Source: Streptomyces sp. NRRL S-37 (lineage in GTDB: Bacteria > Actinomycetota > Actinomycetes > Streptomycetales > Streptomycetaceae). Taken from it: a stretch of 64,000 nucleotides of DNA. The notes below the pieces were generated by a model. The model saw nothing but the letters and a program-made list of their open reading frames with translations. It was not told where the DNA came from and did no database searches. This document shows positions 15,492-24,442 of the stretch, piece after piece. Position 1 is the first letter of the stretch; the number at the start of each line of letters is the position of its first letter. A program made the translations under genes and the position numbers. The DNA lies in NCBI RefSeq assembly GCF_000721605.1, contig NZ_JOIZ01000016.1, positions 232,164 through 296,163 on the forward strand. The letters run 5' to 3'.

Positions 15492-16532
15492 GTGATCGTC
15501 TGGGTCAACGGCGCGTTCGGTGCGGGAAAGACCACCACCGCGCACGAACTGATCGAGCTGATCCCGAACAGCACGCTCTTCGACCCCGAGGTCATCGGCG
15601 GAGCACTGGAACGGTTGCTCCCGCCCAAGTGCCTCGCCGAGGTCGGCGATTTCCAGGACCTCCCGATCTGGCGACGACTCGTGATCGACACGGCGGCCGC
15701 GATGCTCGCCGAGCTCGGCGGGACCCTCGTGGTCCCCATGACCCTGCTGCGCCAGGAGTACCGCGACGAGATCTTCGGCGGGCTCGCCGCCCGGCGCATA
15801 CCGGTGAGGCATGTCCTCCTCGCCCCGGCGGAAACGATCCTGCGCGAGCGCATAGCCGCCCGTGAGTTCCCGGCGGACCTCCCCGACGGAGAGATACGCG
15901 TCCGGCAATGGTCGTACGACCACATCGAGCCGTACAAGGCGGCCCTCGCCGCCTGGCTCACCGCCGACGCCTACCCGGTCGACAGCGGAACCCTCAGCCC
16001 CTACGAGACCGCCCTGCGGATAGCCGAGGCGGTCGGCAGCGGGGAGGCGCCGGCCTGCGACATCGTGCAGACACCCGAGCCCACCGCCGAGACGGTCGCC
16101 GCCGGGGTGCTGCTCTTCGACGAGCAGGACCGGGTGCTGCTCGTCGACCCGACCTACAAGCCGGGCTGGGAGTTCCCGGGCGGGGTCGTGGAACGTGGTG
16201 AGGCTCCCGCGCGGGCGGGCATGCGCGAGGTCGCCGAGGAGACCGGGATCCGCCTCGACGACGTACCGGCGCTCCTCGTCGTCGACTGGGAGCCGCCCGC
16301 GCCGCCCGGATTCGGCGGCCTGCGGCTGCTCTTCGACGGCGGCCGTCTCGACTCCGCGGCCGCCGGACGCCTCCTGCTGCCCGGCCCGGAACTGCGCGGC
16401 TGGCGCTTCGCCTCCGAGGCCGAGGCCGCCGATCTGCTGCCCCCGGTCCGCTACGAACGGCTGCGCAGAGCGCTGCGGGCACGGGAACGCGGGAAGGCGA
16501 TGTACCTGGAGGCCGGGGTGCCGGTCGGCTGA
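15492..16532 (+). CDS. P-loop kinase-like domain fused to a Nudix hydrolase
   Basis: A 346-residue two-domain protein. Residues 1-180 form a P-loop NTPase of the small kinase type: Walker A GAFGAGKT (residues 7-14), then DPEVIGGAL and a LID-like region near RERIAAREFP. Residues 200-346 form a Nudix domain with a perfect box (231-253: G..E in GGVVERGE, REVAEETGI), which hydrolyses nucleoside diphosphate derivatives. The fusion suggests that a phosphorylated or nucleotide-linked compound is both made and cleared by one protein. GTG 15492 follows GAGGGGG. It is convergent with the next gene. Confidence 0.88.
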   Translation: MIVWVNGAFGAGKTTTAHELIELIPNSTLFDPEVIGGALERLLPPKCLAEVGDFQDLPIWRRLVIDTAAAMLAELGGTLVVPMTLLRQEYRDEIFGGLAARRIPVRHVLLAPAETILRERIAAREFPADLPDGEIRVRQWSYDHIEPYKAALAAWLTADAYPVDSGTLSPYETALRIAEAVGSGEAPACDIVQTPEPTAETVAAGVLLFDEQDRVLLVDPTYKPGWEFPGGVVERGEAPARAGMREVAEETGIRLDDVPALLVVDWEPPAPPGFGGLRLLFDGGRLDSAAAGRLLLPGPELRGWRFASEAEAADLLPPVRYERLRRALRARERGKAMYLEAGVPVG

Positions 16533-16541
16533 GGCCGTCGG

Positions 16542-17306
16542 TCAGTCCGGGACCCGGCCCGCTCCGCCGGCTTCCGCCGCGCCCCTGTCCGCCCGGTCCA
16601 CCGCCGCACGCAGTGCCCGGGCCGCGCCTTCGGTCACCGGTTCGCCGTGGCCGAAGCAGGCCACCTCCGCGTCGAGAGCGGCCAGCCGGTGACAGGCGGC
16701 GAGGACCTGCCGCCGGTCGAGGTTGAACACGCCCGGCATCACGGTGCCGTCCACGGGCGAGGCGGCCACCGTGTCGCCGGTGAACAGCACGCCGTACCGG
16801 GGCAGGTGCAGCGCGACGCTGCCGAGCGTGTGTCCCGGCACGTGCACGACGTGCGCCCCGCCGCCCACGTCGAGGACGTCGCCGTCCGACAGCTCCACGA
16901 CCCTGGCCGGGCGTTCGAAGTCTCCCGGAGGGAGAAGCCGCGCCGCCCGCTCGTGCAGGGGCCGCTCCCACTCCTCGAACACCGGGGGCGGACCCGGAAC
17001 CTCACCGCGTACGTGCGGTGCGTCCAGCCGGTGGGCCAGCACCTCGGCACCGGTGAGCGCCGCCACCTCGGCCGCCCCGCCGGCGTGGTCCTCGTGGAAG
17101 TGGGTGAGCACCACGCGGCGTACGTCCCGTGGGTGCCGGCCGAGCGCGGTCACGGCCTTGGCGATCGCCGCCCCGGAACCCGCCGGCCCCGCGTCGATCA
17201 GCGTCAGCCCCTCCTCGTGCCCTTCCCCGCCGTCGCGCCAGAGGTACGCCTGACCGACGGGGAAGCGCAGGAGATGGAGGCGGGGGTGGAGCTCTACGAC
17301 GTCCAT
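16542..17306 (-). CDS. MBL-fold metallo-hydrolase
   Basis: A 254-residue metallo-beta-lactamase-fold protein with the full metal motif THFHEDHAG (H69, H71, D73, H74), a third-block histidine in VHVPGHTLGSVAL, a bridging aspartate in LFTGDTV, and the final histidine in CFGHGEPV. It resembles glyoxalase II/lactonase-type hydrolases; the substrate is unknown. There is no signal peptide. The C-terminal tail after residue 225 is Ala/Arg rich and may be disordered. ATG 17306. Confidence 0.9.
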   Translation of the reverse strand: MDVVELHPRLHLLRFPVGQAYLWRDGGEGHEEGLTLIDAGPAGSGAAIAKAVTALGRHPRDVRRVVLTHFHEDHAGGAAEVAALTGAEVLAHRLDAPHVRGEVPGPPPVFEEWERPLHERAARLLPPGDFERPARVVELSDGDVLDVGGGAHVVHVPGHTLGSVALHLPRYGVLFTGDTVAASPVDGTVMPGVFNLDRRQVLAACHRLAALDAEVACFGHGEPVTEGAARALRAAVDRADRGAAEAGGAGRVPD

Positions 17307-17385
17307 GGGACGACCGTAGGGCGAAGCCCCCGCCCGCGGACGGGGACTCTGCTGTCGGCAGAGCGGCGGACCGCTCCCCTCGGCG

Positions 17386-18747
17386 TCAGTTCGCGCCGGA
17401 CGCGTAGGTGCGCAGGAACAGCGCCTCCGTGACCGACAGCCGCTCGAGTTCGTCGGGGGAGACGCTCTCGTTCACCGCGTGGATCTGGGCCTCCGGCTCG
17501 CTCAGGCCGATGAGCAGGATCTCCGCCTTCGGGTAGAGGGCGGCGAGGGTGTTGCACAGAGGGATCGAGCCGCCCTGGCCGGCGTACTGCATCTCCTGGC
17601 CCGGGTACGCGACCGCCATCGCGTCGGCCATGGCCTGGTAGGCCGGGCTGGTGGTGTCCGCGCGGAACGCCTGCCCCTGGCCGATCTGTTCGGTGCTCAC
17701 CCGCGCACCCCACGGCGTGTGCGCCTCCACGTGCGCACACAGGAGCCTCGTCGCCTCGGCCGCGTCGACGCCCGGCGGCACCCGCAGGCTGATCAGCGCG
17801 CGGGCGCTCGCCTGCACCGACGGCGTGGCGCCGACCACCGGCGGGCAGTCGATGCCGAGCACGGTCACCGCGGGGCGCGCCCAGATGCGGTCGGCGACCG
17901 TGCCGGAACCGATCAGCTCCACACCGTCCAGCACCTTGGCGTCCTTGCGGAACTGCTCGTCGTCGTACCGCAGTCCGTCCCACGTCTCGTCGCCGGCCAG
18001 CCCGTCGACGGTGGTGGAGCCGTCCTCGGCGCGCAGCGAGTCCAGTACGCGCACCAGCGCGGCCAGCGCGTCCGGCGCGGCCCCGCCGAACTGGCCGGAG
18101 TGCAGGTTGCCCTCCAGGGTGTCGATCCGCACCCGGACGAGCGTCATGCCGCGCAGGGTGGAGGTGACCGTCGGCAGACCGGCGCGGAAGTTGCCCGCGT
18201 CGCCGATCACGATGGTGTCGGCCGTCAGCAGGTCGGGGTGCTCCTCGGCGTACCGCTCCAGGCCGCCGGTGCCCTGCTCCTCCGAACCCTCGACGATCAC
18301 CTTGACGTGCACGGGGACGCCGCCGTTCGCCTTCAGCGCGCGCAGCGCCAGCAGGTGCATGATCACGCCGCCCTTGCAGTCGGCGGCCCCGCGCCCGTAC
18401 CAGCGACCGTCGCGCTCGGTCAGCTCGAACGGCGGGGTGGCCCAGCCGGCCTCGTCCAGCGGCGGCTGCACGTCGTAGTGCGCGTACAGCAGCACGGTCT
18501 TCGCGCCCTCCGGGCCCGGCAGACAGCCGTACACCGACTGCGTGCCGTCCGGGGTGTCGAGCAGCGCCACGTCCTGGAAGCCCTCGGCGGTGAGCGCGTC
18601 CGCGATCCAGCGCGCGGCACCCTCGCTCTCCTCGCGCGGGAACTGGCCGAAGTCCGCCACCGACTTGAAGGCCACCAGCTCGGCGAGCTCCTCCTTCGCC
18701 CTGGGCATCAGCGAGGCGACGGTCGCGGCGACCGGATTCGACGACAT
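17386..18747 (-). CDS. M20 family dipeptidase
   Basis: A 453-residue zinc dipeptidase of the M20/ArgE/DapE/carnosinase group (dipeptidase or M20 CNDP-type). Seen: YAHYDVQPP (H90, D92), the bridging metal aspartate D123 in GRGAADCKGG, the general base pair in EGSEEQG (E155, E156), a dimerisation domain from about 200 to 310 with NLHSGQFGG, and a final metal histidine in IHAVNESV. It hydrolyses dipeptides in the cytoplasm. ATG 18747 follows AAGGAG. It is divergent from the flavoprotein gene. Confidence 0.93.
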   Translation of the reverse strand: MSSNPVAATVASLMPRAKEELAELVAFKSVADFGQFPREESEGAARWIADALTAEGFQDVALLDTPDGTQSVYGCLPGPEGAKTVLLYAHYDVQPPLDEAGWATPPFELTERDGRWYGRGAADCKGGVIMHLLALRALKANGGVPVHVKVIVEGSEEQGTGGLERYAEEHPDLLTADTIVIGDAGNFRAGLPTVTSTLRGMTLVRVRIDTLEGNLHSGQFGGAAPDALAALVRVLDSLRAEDGSTTVDGLAGDETWDGLRYDDEQFRKDAKVLDGVELIGSGTVADRIWARPAVTVLGIDCPPVVGATPSVQASARALISLRVPPGVDAAEATRLLCAHVEAHTPWGARVSTEQIGQGQAFRADTTSPAYQAMADAMAVAYPGQEMQYAGQGGSIPLCNTLAALYPKAEILLIGLSEPEAQIHAVNESVSPDELERLSVTEALFLRTYASGAN

Positions 18748-18942
18748 GGGCACGCTCCTTGTGGGTGCGACGTTGGAACTTCCGCGGACATCTTCGTACG
18801 AGATGATCGCGCGGTGTGCGTGAGGACCCGTGTACGGGGCACCCACGCCGCCGATCCTCCCACAGTGGCCCGAGGTGATCGCCGCCGTAGGATGCGGGAG
18901 GACATCAGCGGCAGGCGGCTGGATCGGGAGCAGTAGACCATC

Positions 18943-20175
18943 GTGAGCAGCGAGAACTCTTCGGCGGACGACGTACAGCAGGTGTGGGACGTCGTCGTGG
19001 TGGGCGCGGGACCCGCGGGGGCCTCGGCCGCCTACGCGGCGGCGGTCGCGGGACGGCGCGTGCTGTTGCTGGAGAAGGCGGAGCTGCCGCGCTACAAAAC
19101 GTGCGGCGGCGGCATCATCGGCCCCTCCCGCGATTCGCTCCCTCCCGGCTTCGAGCTGCCGTTCAAGGACCGGGTGCACGCGGTGACGTTCTCCCACAAC
19201 GGCCGCTTCAGCCGCACCCGCCGCTCCCGGCAGATGCTGTTCGGGCTGATCAACCGGCCCGAGTTCGACCAGCAGCTCGTGGAGCACGCGCAGAAGGCGG
19301 GTGCCGAGCTGCGCACCGGCGTCGCCGTGCAGCGGGTGGAGCAGCACGGCTCGGCCGTACCGGACCGGCGCACGGTCGCCGTCGTCCTGCAGGGCGGCGA
19401 GACGGTGCTCGCGCGGGCCGTGGTCGGCGCGGACGGCAGCGCCGGCCGCATAGGGGCCCACGTCGGCGTCAAGCTGGACCAGGTCGACCTGGGCCTGGAG
19501 GCGGAGATCCCGGTGCCGGAGACGGTCGCCGAGGACTGGAAGGGGCGGGTGCTCATCGACTGGGGCCCGATGCCCGGCAGTTACGGCTGGGTCTTCCCCA
19601 AGGGGGACACGCTCACCGTCGGTGTGATCTCGCGGCGGGGCGAAGGCGCGGCGACCAAGCGCTACTTGGAGGACTTCATCGGGCGGCTCGGCCTCGCCGG
19701 CTTCGAACCGAGCATCTCCTCCGGCCACTTGACCCGCTGCCGCGCCGACGACTCGCCGCTGTCGCGGGGGCGGGTGCTGGTGTGCGGGGACGCGGCGGGG
19801 CTGCTGGAGCCGTGGACCCGCGAGGGCATCTCCTTCGCGCTGCGCTCGGGCCGGCTGGCGGGGGAGTGGGCGGTGCGGATCGCCGAGGCGCACGACGCGG
19901 TGGACACGCGCCGGCAGGCGCTGAACTACGCCTTCGCCGTCAAGGCGGGGCTCGGCGTGGAGATGAGCGTCGGCAAGCGGATGCTGGCGGCGTTCGAGCG
20001 GCGTCCGGGGGTGTTCCACGCGGTCCTCACCGGTTTCCGCCCGGCCTGGAAGGCGTTCAAGGACATCACGCAGGGCTCGACGACGCTCGGCGAGCTGGTC
20101 CGCACCCACCCGTTGGCGCACCGCGCGCTGATGGCGCTGGACCGGCGTCCCGCGGGTGACGAGGTCAGCTCCTGA
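18943..20175 (+). CDS. Geranylgeranyl reductase family flavoprotein
   Basis: A 410-residue FAD-dependent reductase: Rossmann motif GAGPAGASAA (residues 21-30), the glutamate ending the second strand (LLLEKAELPRYKTCGGG), and the family signature VCGDAAGLLEPWTREGISFAL. Members reduce isoprenoid chains (menaquinone side chain, geranylgeranyl lipids) or act as other FAD oxidoreductases; in actinomycetes a copy often stands near nuo or isoprenoid genes, but none is present here. GTG 18943. Its 3' end overlaps the convergent deazaflavin gene by 11 bases. Confidence 0.92.
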   Translation: MSSENSSADDVQQVWDVVVVGAGPAGASAAYAAAVAGRRVLLLEKAELPRYKTCGGGIIGPSRDSLPPGFELPFKDRVHAVTFSHNGRFSRTRRSRQMLFGLINRPEFDQQLVEHAQKAGAELRTGVAVQRVEQHGSAVPDRRTVAVVLQGGETVLARAVVGADGSAGRIGAHVGVKLDQVDLGLEAEIPVPETVAEDWKGRVLIDWGPMPGSYGWVFPKGDTLTVGVISRRGEGAATKRYLEDFIGRLGLAGFEPSISSGHLTRCRADDSPLSRGRVLVCGDAAGLLEPWTREGISFALRSGRLAGEWAVRIAEAHDAVDTRRQALNYAFAVKAGLGVEMSVGKRMLAAFERRPGVFHAVLTGFRPAWKAFKDITQGSTTLGELVRTHPLAHRALMALDRRPAGDEVSS

Positions 20176-20620
20176 CGGTGATCCGGAAGACCGGGTGGTC
20201 CTGGGCGGCCGCGGCGATCTCCTCGTCGGAGGACCGGGCGGTGACCCCCTGGAAGTACTGGTTCACCTCCCAGCCCCACTTCTCCAGGTAGGTCCGCAGG
20301 ATCGGGAGCTTCTCCTCGTCGGGAAGCTCCACGGCCGTGAAGGCGCGGACCTTGCGTCCCACGCGCAGCTCCCCGCCGCCGGCGGCGCGCATGTTGCGCA
20401 CCCACTGGGAGTGACCGCGCGCCGAGACCAGGTACCGCTCGCCGTCGTGGGTGTGCGGGTTGACCGGGATGCGCTGCATCTGTCCGCTCTTGCGGCCGCG
20501 GACGGACATCTCCGCGGTTCCGGCGAGGCTGACGCCGTGCCGGGCCAGCCAGCCGATGACGCTGTTGAACCGGATGGCCAGGGGGCTGCCTTTGAGGTAG
20601 TACGGCGCGGACGGTGACAT
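20165..20620 (-). CDS. Deazaflavin (F420)-dependent nitroreductase family protein
   Basis: A 151-residue split-beta-barrel protein of the Ddn/DUF385 type. Seen: the N-terminal GWLARHGVSLAGTAEMSVRGRKSG, which here breaks into helix plus RGRKSG phosphate-binding loop, VNPHTHDGERYLV, and GHSQWVRNMRAAG. Members use reduced F420 to reduce quinones or nitro compounds. It is divergent from a TetR regulator, and three near-identical palindromes lie between them, so the regulator probably controls it. Confidence 0.9.
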   Translation of the reverse strand: MSPSAPYYLKGSPLAIRFNSVIGWLARHGVSLAGTAEMSVRGRKSGQMQRIPVNPHTHDGERYLVSARGHSQWVRNMRAAGGGELRVGRKVRAFTAVELPDEEKLPILRTYLEKWGWEVNQYFQGVTARSSDEEIAAAAQDHPVFRITVRS

Positions 20621-20647
20621 CGGTGACTCCCGGGTCGAAGCGGTGGT

Positions 20648-20736
20648 GAGAGCGGCGCTCTCTTTTGTGAGCGCTGCTCTCGCGGTGTGCCTTCAGTCTG
20701 CACGATGCCGGTGCGGCAAAGCAAGAGCACTGCTCT
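20648..20736. promoter_or_regulatory. Three TetR-type operators
   Basis: GAGAGC-GGC-GCTCTC (20648-20662), GAGC-GCT-GCTC (20669-20679) and AGAGC-ACT-GCTCT (20724-20736) share the core GAGC-N3-GCTC. A further half-site TGCTCT lies near 20768-20773, just ahead of the TetR start. The first two centres are 19 bases apart, about two helical turns. They fill the divergent region between the deazaflavin gene and the TetR gene. Confidence 0.8.
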
Positions 20737-20797
20737 CGTATGCGTTCACCGCTCTTGTTTGTGTGCACTGCTCTGGATTCATGGAACACTGGTCCGC

Positions 20798-21541
20798 ATG
20801 AGCAGCACCGCACATGGCGCCCGTGCCCGGGCCAGGATCGAAGTCACCGCGGCCATCAAGGAAGAGGCCCGCAGCCAGCTCGCGAAGGAGGGCGCCGTCA
20901 AGCTCTCGCTGCGGGCCGTCGCCCGCGAGCTCGGCATGGCCTCCTCCGCGCTCTACCGCTACTTCCCCAGCCGCGACGACCTGCTGACCGCGCTCATCAT
21001 CGACGCCTACGACTCCCTCGGCGCGGCGGCCGAAGAGGCCCGGGACGCGGCCGCCGACGTCGGACCGGTGCGGCGGTGGACCGCCGTGTGCGAGGGCGTG
21101 CGCCGCTGGGCGCTCGGGCACCCGCACGAGTACGCGCTGATCTACGGCACACCGGTGCCCGGCTACACCGCGCCCGAGACGACCGTGCCGGCCGCCGCCC
21201 GCTCCGCCCTCGTCATCATCGGCATCCTCCGCGAGGCGCACCAGGGCCTCGGCCTCGCCAAACCCCCGCTGCCGGCCGAGCTGAGGCCCGAGGCCGTGCG
21301 CATGGCCGCCGACCTCGCCCCCGACCTGCCGCCCGAGGTGGTGGTGACGATGGTGGCCGCCTGGGCCCAGTTGTTCGGGCTGATCGGGTTCGAGCTGTTC
21401 GGGCAGTTCAACCGGGTGGTGGAGGACCGCGACACGTTCTTCCGCCATGCGGTGGGGCAGCTCGCGCACTCCGTGGGGCTGGTGCACCAGCAGCAGGGTC
21501 CCCTGGCCGCACCGGGCGGACCCGCCGTCGGGCCGTCGTAG
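20798..21541 (+). CDS. TetR/AcrR family transcriptional regulator
   Basis: A 247-residue TetR regulator. The HTH is LSLRAVARELGMASSALYRYFPSRDDLL, seen in two pieces at residues 37-64, and the C-terminal domain fits the TetR_C_33-type ligand pocket (WALGHPHEYALIYGTPVPGY). ATG 20798 leaves the last operator half-site just upstream; no strong ribosome site is visible, so the transcript may have a very short leader. The tail (QQQGPLAAPGGPAVGPS) is low complexity. Likely autoregulated and controlling the divergent deazaflavin enzyme. Confidence 0.92.
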   Translation: MSSTAHGARARARIEVTAAIKEEARSQLAKEGAVKLSLRAVARELGMASSALYRYFPSRDDLLTALIIDAYDSLGAAAEEARDAAADVGPVRRWTAVCEGVRRWALGHPHEYALIYGTPVPGYTAPETTVPAAARSALVIIGILREAHQGLGLAKPPLPAELRPEAVRMAADLAPDLPPEVVVTMVAAWAQLFGLIGFELFGQFNRVVEDRDTFFRHAVGQLAHSVGLVHQQQGPLAAPGGPAVGPS

Positions 21542-21636
21542 GAGGCCGGGCGGACGGACGTACTCCGCCGGGAGTACGCGTGATCACCACGCCGGGCCGA
21601 CGCCGCACCGGGCGTCCGGCGTCTAGCGTGACGGAC

Positions 21637-22944
21637 ATGGACGAGCAGCGCGGATCCGGCGGCGGGCCGCCGGGGTGGTGGCGCCCGGGGCGGCGGCCGT
21701 TCCGGCACGGCCCGCCCGGCGGGATCCGCCGGGCCCACGAGGACGACGGGGCTTTCGGAGCCCACGGAGCCCATGGAGCCGCAGCCACCGAAGGCGGCGA
21801 GACCCCGCGCCCCCGGTGGCCCTGGCGTTCCACCGTGCTGCTCACGGTGTTCGTGCTGGCCGGCTCCGGCTTCGCCGAGCACGCCCAGGAGGGCGAGCGG
21901 GTCGCCCTGGACCCCTTCGGGCGGATCCTGCTGTTCCTGGCGGGCGCGCTTCTGCTGTGGCGCGGGCGTCACCCCGTGCCCGTCGTGTTCGCCACCGTGG
22001 CCGCCGTCCTGCTCTACACCGGGGCCGGATACCCGTACGGACCGGTGTTCCTCACCGTCGCCGTCGCCTGCTTCAGTGCCGTCGTCTCGGGGCACCGGCA
22101 TGCCGCGTGGGCGGCGATGGGGACGTTCTGGGCGGGACACGCGCTGATCGCCCATGTGCTGTACGGACGGCTGCCGCCCTCCGGCGACGAGGCGCCCTCC
22201 TGGAACCAGGAGATCGTGATCGCCACCTGGGTGGTGGCGCTCGTGGCGGTGTCGGAACTGGCCCGGATCCGCCGTGAGCAGTGGGCGCGGGAGCGGGCCG
22301 AGCGGGCCCGGGCGGCACGGCGGCGCGCGGACGAGGAGCGGCTGCGGATCGCCCGCGAACTGCACGACGTCCTCGCGCACAGCATCTCCGTCATCAATGT
22401 GCAGGCGGGCGTCGGTCTCGCCCTGCTGGACAGCGACCCGGAGCAGGCGCGCAGCGCGCTCACCACCATCAAGGCCAAGAGCAAGGAGGCGCTCGGGGAG
22501 GTGCGTCAGGTGCTCGACACACTGCGCGCGCCGGGCGCCGCGCCGCGCGCCCCGGCGCCCGGCCTGGACCGGCTGCCCGAACTGGTGGAACAGGCCGCGA
22601 GCGCGGGCCTCACGGTGACGGTCGAGGGGGAGCCGCCGCATCTGCCGCCCGGCGCGGACCTGGCGGCCTTCCGCATCGTCCAGGAGGCCCTTACCAATGT
22701 CGTACGGCACTCGGGCTCACGCGAGGCACGGGTGCGGATCGAACGGGACGCGGGGCGGCTGCGGCTGCGCGTCGACGACGACGGGCCCGCCACCGGCGCC
22801 GACGCGGGCGGCAGCGGGAACGGGCTCGCCGGGATGAGGGAGCGGGCCGCCGCGCTGAATGGCACCATCGAGGCGGGCCCGCGCCCGGACGGAGGCTTCC
22901 GGGTGCTCGTCGTACTGCCGATCGAGGCCGAGGAGGACCGGTGA
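21637..22944 (+). CDS. Two-component sensor histidine kinase
   Basis: A 435-residue NarL-type kinase. Residues 1-62 are a Gly/Pro/Arg-rich cytoplasmic tail; 64-205 contain about five membrane segments with little outside, so it probably senses the membrane or a hydrophobic signal; 230-295 form the HisKA_3 dimerisation domain with phospho-acceptor H243 in ARELHDVLAHS; the HATPase_c domain follows (QEALTNVVRHS, DDDGPATG, GNGLAGMRERA). ATG 21637; a GTG at 21628 is possible. It is translationally coupled to its response regulator. Confidence 0.93.
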   Translation: MDEQRGSGGGPPGWWRPGRRPFRHGPPGGIRRAHEDDGAFGAHGAHGAAATEGGETPRPRWPWRSTVLLTVFVLAGSGFAEHAQEGERVALDPFGRILLFLAGALLLWRGRHPVPVVFATVAAVLLYTGAGYPYGPVFLTVAVACFSAVVSGHRHAAWAAMGTFWAGHALIAHVLYGRLPPSGDEAPSWNQEIVIATWVVALVAVSELARIRREQWARERAERARAARRRADEERLRIARELHDVLAHSISVINVQAGVGLALLDSDPEQARSALTTIKAKSKEALGEVRQVLDTLRAPGAAPRAPAPGLDRLPELVEQAASAGLTVTVEGEPPHLPPGADLAAFRIVQEALTNVVRHSGSREARVRIERDAGRLRLRVDDDGPATGADAGGSGNGLAGMRERAAALNGTIEAGPRPDGGFRVLVVLPIEAEEDR

Positions 22945-23606
22945 TCCGCGTACTGCTCGCCGACGACCAGTCACTGGTCCGGGCGGGATTCCGCGCGCTG
23001 CTGGACGCGCAGCCGGACATCGAGGTGGTGGGGGAGGCGTCCGACGGCGCTCAGGCCGTGCGGCTGATCCGCGAACTGCGGCCCGACGTCGTGCTGATGG
23101 ACATCCGGATGCCCGCGCTCGACGGCCTGGCCGCCACCCGCCGCGTGACCGGGGACAAGGACCTGGGGGACGTGAAGGTGGTCATGCTCACCACCTTCGA
23201 GCTCGACGAGTACGTCTTCGAGGCGATCCGCTCGGGCGCCTCGGGCTTCCTGGTCAAGGACACCGAGCCGGAGGAACTGCTGCGCGCGGTGCGGGCGGTG
23301 GTGGAGGGCGACGCCCTGCTCTCGCCGGGGGTGACCCGCCGGCTGATCGCCGAGTTCGCGGCCCGTTCCAAGGAACCGGCCGCCGCCGGCGCCCTGTCCG
23401 GGCTCACCGAGCGGGAGCGGGAGGTCATGGCGCTGGTCGGCATCGGCCTGTCCAACGAGGAGATCGCCCGCCGGCTGGTCGTCAGCCCGCTCACCGCGAA
23501 GACCCACGTCAGCCGCACGATGGTGAAACTGGGTGCCCGCGACCGGGCCCAACTGGTGGTGCTGGCCTACGAGTCGGGGTTGGTGCGGCCGGGCTGGCTG
23601 GGCTGA
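22941..23606 (+). CDS. NarL/LuxR family response regulator
   Basis: A 221-residue response regulator: receiver domain with acidic pocket DD (residues 8-9), phospho-acceptor D54 in VVLMDIRMP and K106 in LVKDTEPEE, then a LuxR-type HTH with LTEREREVMALVGIGLSNEE in two helices and VSPLTAKTHVSRTMVKLGARDR. GTG 22941 overlaps the kinase stop (GTGA), so the pair is made together. Targets are unknown; no membrane transporter gene adjoins it. Confidence 0.95.
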   Translation: MIRVLLADDQSLVRAGFRALLDAQPDIEVVGEASDGAQAVRLIRELRPDVVLMDIRMPALDGLAATRRVTGDKDLGDVKVVMLTTFELDEYVFEAIRSGASGFLVKDTEPEELLRAVRAVVEGDALLSPGVTRRLIAEFAARSKEPAAAGALSGLTEREREVMALVGIGLSNEEIARRLVVSPLTAKTHVSRTMVKLGARDRAQLVVLAYESGLVRPGWLG

Positions 23607-23851
23607 CCCGCCCGCCGGAACCGGACCAGCACGGATACCGTGCGGACGGCGAACAGCACCGCCGCGAGCACGAGTCCGGTGTGGTACAGCACCGTCTCGA
23701 AGAGGCCCGGAAGCTCGAAGAGCAGCGCCGGCCCCGCCACCGCCCCGAGGACGACCACCGCCGCGAACGCCGCGCTGCACAGCGCGTACCCGGTCTCCAC
23801 GGTGATCGCGTCCCGCTCGGCCTGGCTCCGCCGTCCCCCGTACCCCGTCAC
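23567..23851 (-). CDS. DUF6332 family small membrane protein
   Basis: A 94-residue protein with two membrane segments (about residues 22-45 and 50-72) preceded by the family-like GRRSQAERDAITVETGYAL. GTG 23851 has a G-rich ribosome site; an ATG at 23866 would add five residues. Its 3' end overlaps the convergent response regulator by 40 bases. The family is restricted to Streptomyces relatives and has no known role. Confidence 0.75.
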   Translation of the reverse strand: MTGYGGRRSQAERDAITVETGYALCSAAFAAVVVLGAVAGPALLFELPGLFETVLYHTGLVLAAVLFAVRTVSVLVRFRRAGQPSQPGRTNPDS

Positions 23852-24037
23852 GCCCGCCCCCCGCATCCGGCCACCCGAGGAGTCAAACAGGCGCGCGCCC
23901 CGGCGGGCAAGGACCCCGGCCGCCCTCGCGGCGAGGTGCCCTGCGGCCGGGTCCGGCGTCCGTCGGGGACAGGGGTGGTGAGTGGAGAGAAGGTGTGCTC
24001 GGAAGACTCGTACGCACATGCCTGCTACGGTGCGCCC

Positions 24038-24430
24038 ATGGCGGCGAAGCAGGCCGAACAGGCACTCGTGGAACGGTGGCGGGACGTGCTCGCGCTGCAT
24101 GCGCGCACCCAGTGCGAGATCGACCGAGCCCTGCACGGACACGGCCTGTGCGCCAGCGACTTCGAGGTCCTCGACATCCTCGCGCAGGGCCCCGGACCGG
24201 GCGGCTGCTCCTACCGCGTCCAGGAGATCTCCGAGCACGTCCATCTCAGCCAGAGCGCCCTCTCCCGGCTGGTCGCCCGGCTGGAGAGGGAGGGCCTCGC
24301 CGAGCGCGGGACGTGCCCGGAGGACCGGCGGGGAGTACGGGTGTCGCTCACGGCGAAGGGGCGCGCGCTGCACGGTGAGGTACTGCCCGTGCAGCGCGCG
24401 GTGCTGGCCCGGATGCTCTCCGACGGCTGA
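24038..24430 (+). CDS. MarR family transcriptional regulator
   Basis: A 130-residue MarR-type winged-helix regulator: dimer helix LVERWRDVLALHARTQCEIDR (in two parts), recognition region VQEISEHVHLSQSALSRLVARLE, and the wing GLAERGTCPEDRRGVRVSLTAKG. The two cysteines in the N-terminal half and one in the wing could allow redox sensing, which is inference. ATG 24038. It is convergent with the mycothiol-dependent isomerase gene, 12 bases apart. Confidence 0.9.
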   Translation: MAAKQAEQALVERWRDVLALHARTQCEIDRALHGHGLCASDFEVLDILAQGPGPGGCSYRVQEISEHVHLSQSALSRLVARLEREGLAERGTCPEDRRGVRVSLTAKGRALHGEVLPVQRAVLARMLSDG

Positions 24431-24442
24431 CCGGCGGGGTCC

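Noticed and set aside
18943..20159. Long alternative frame inside the geranylgeranyl reductase gene
   Set aside because: Composition is Arg/Gly/Ala-rich in the +2 frame; the flavoprotein frame has clear FAD motifs.
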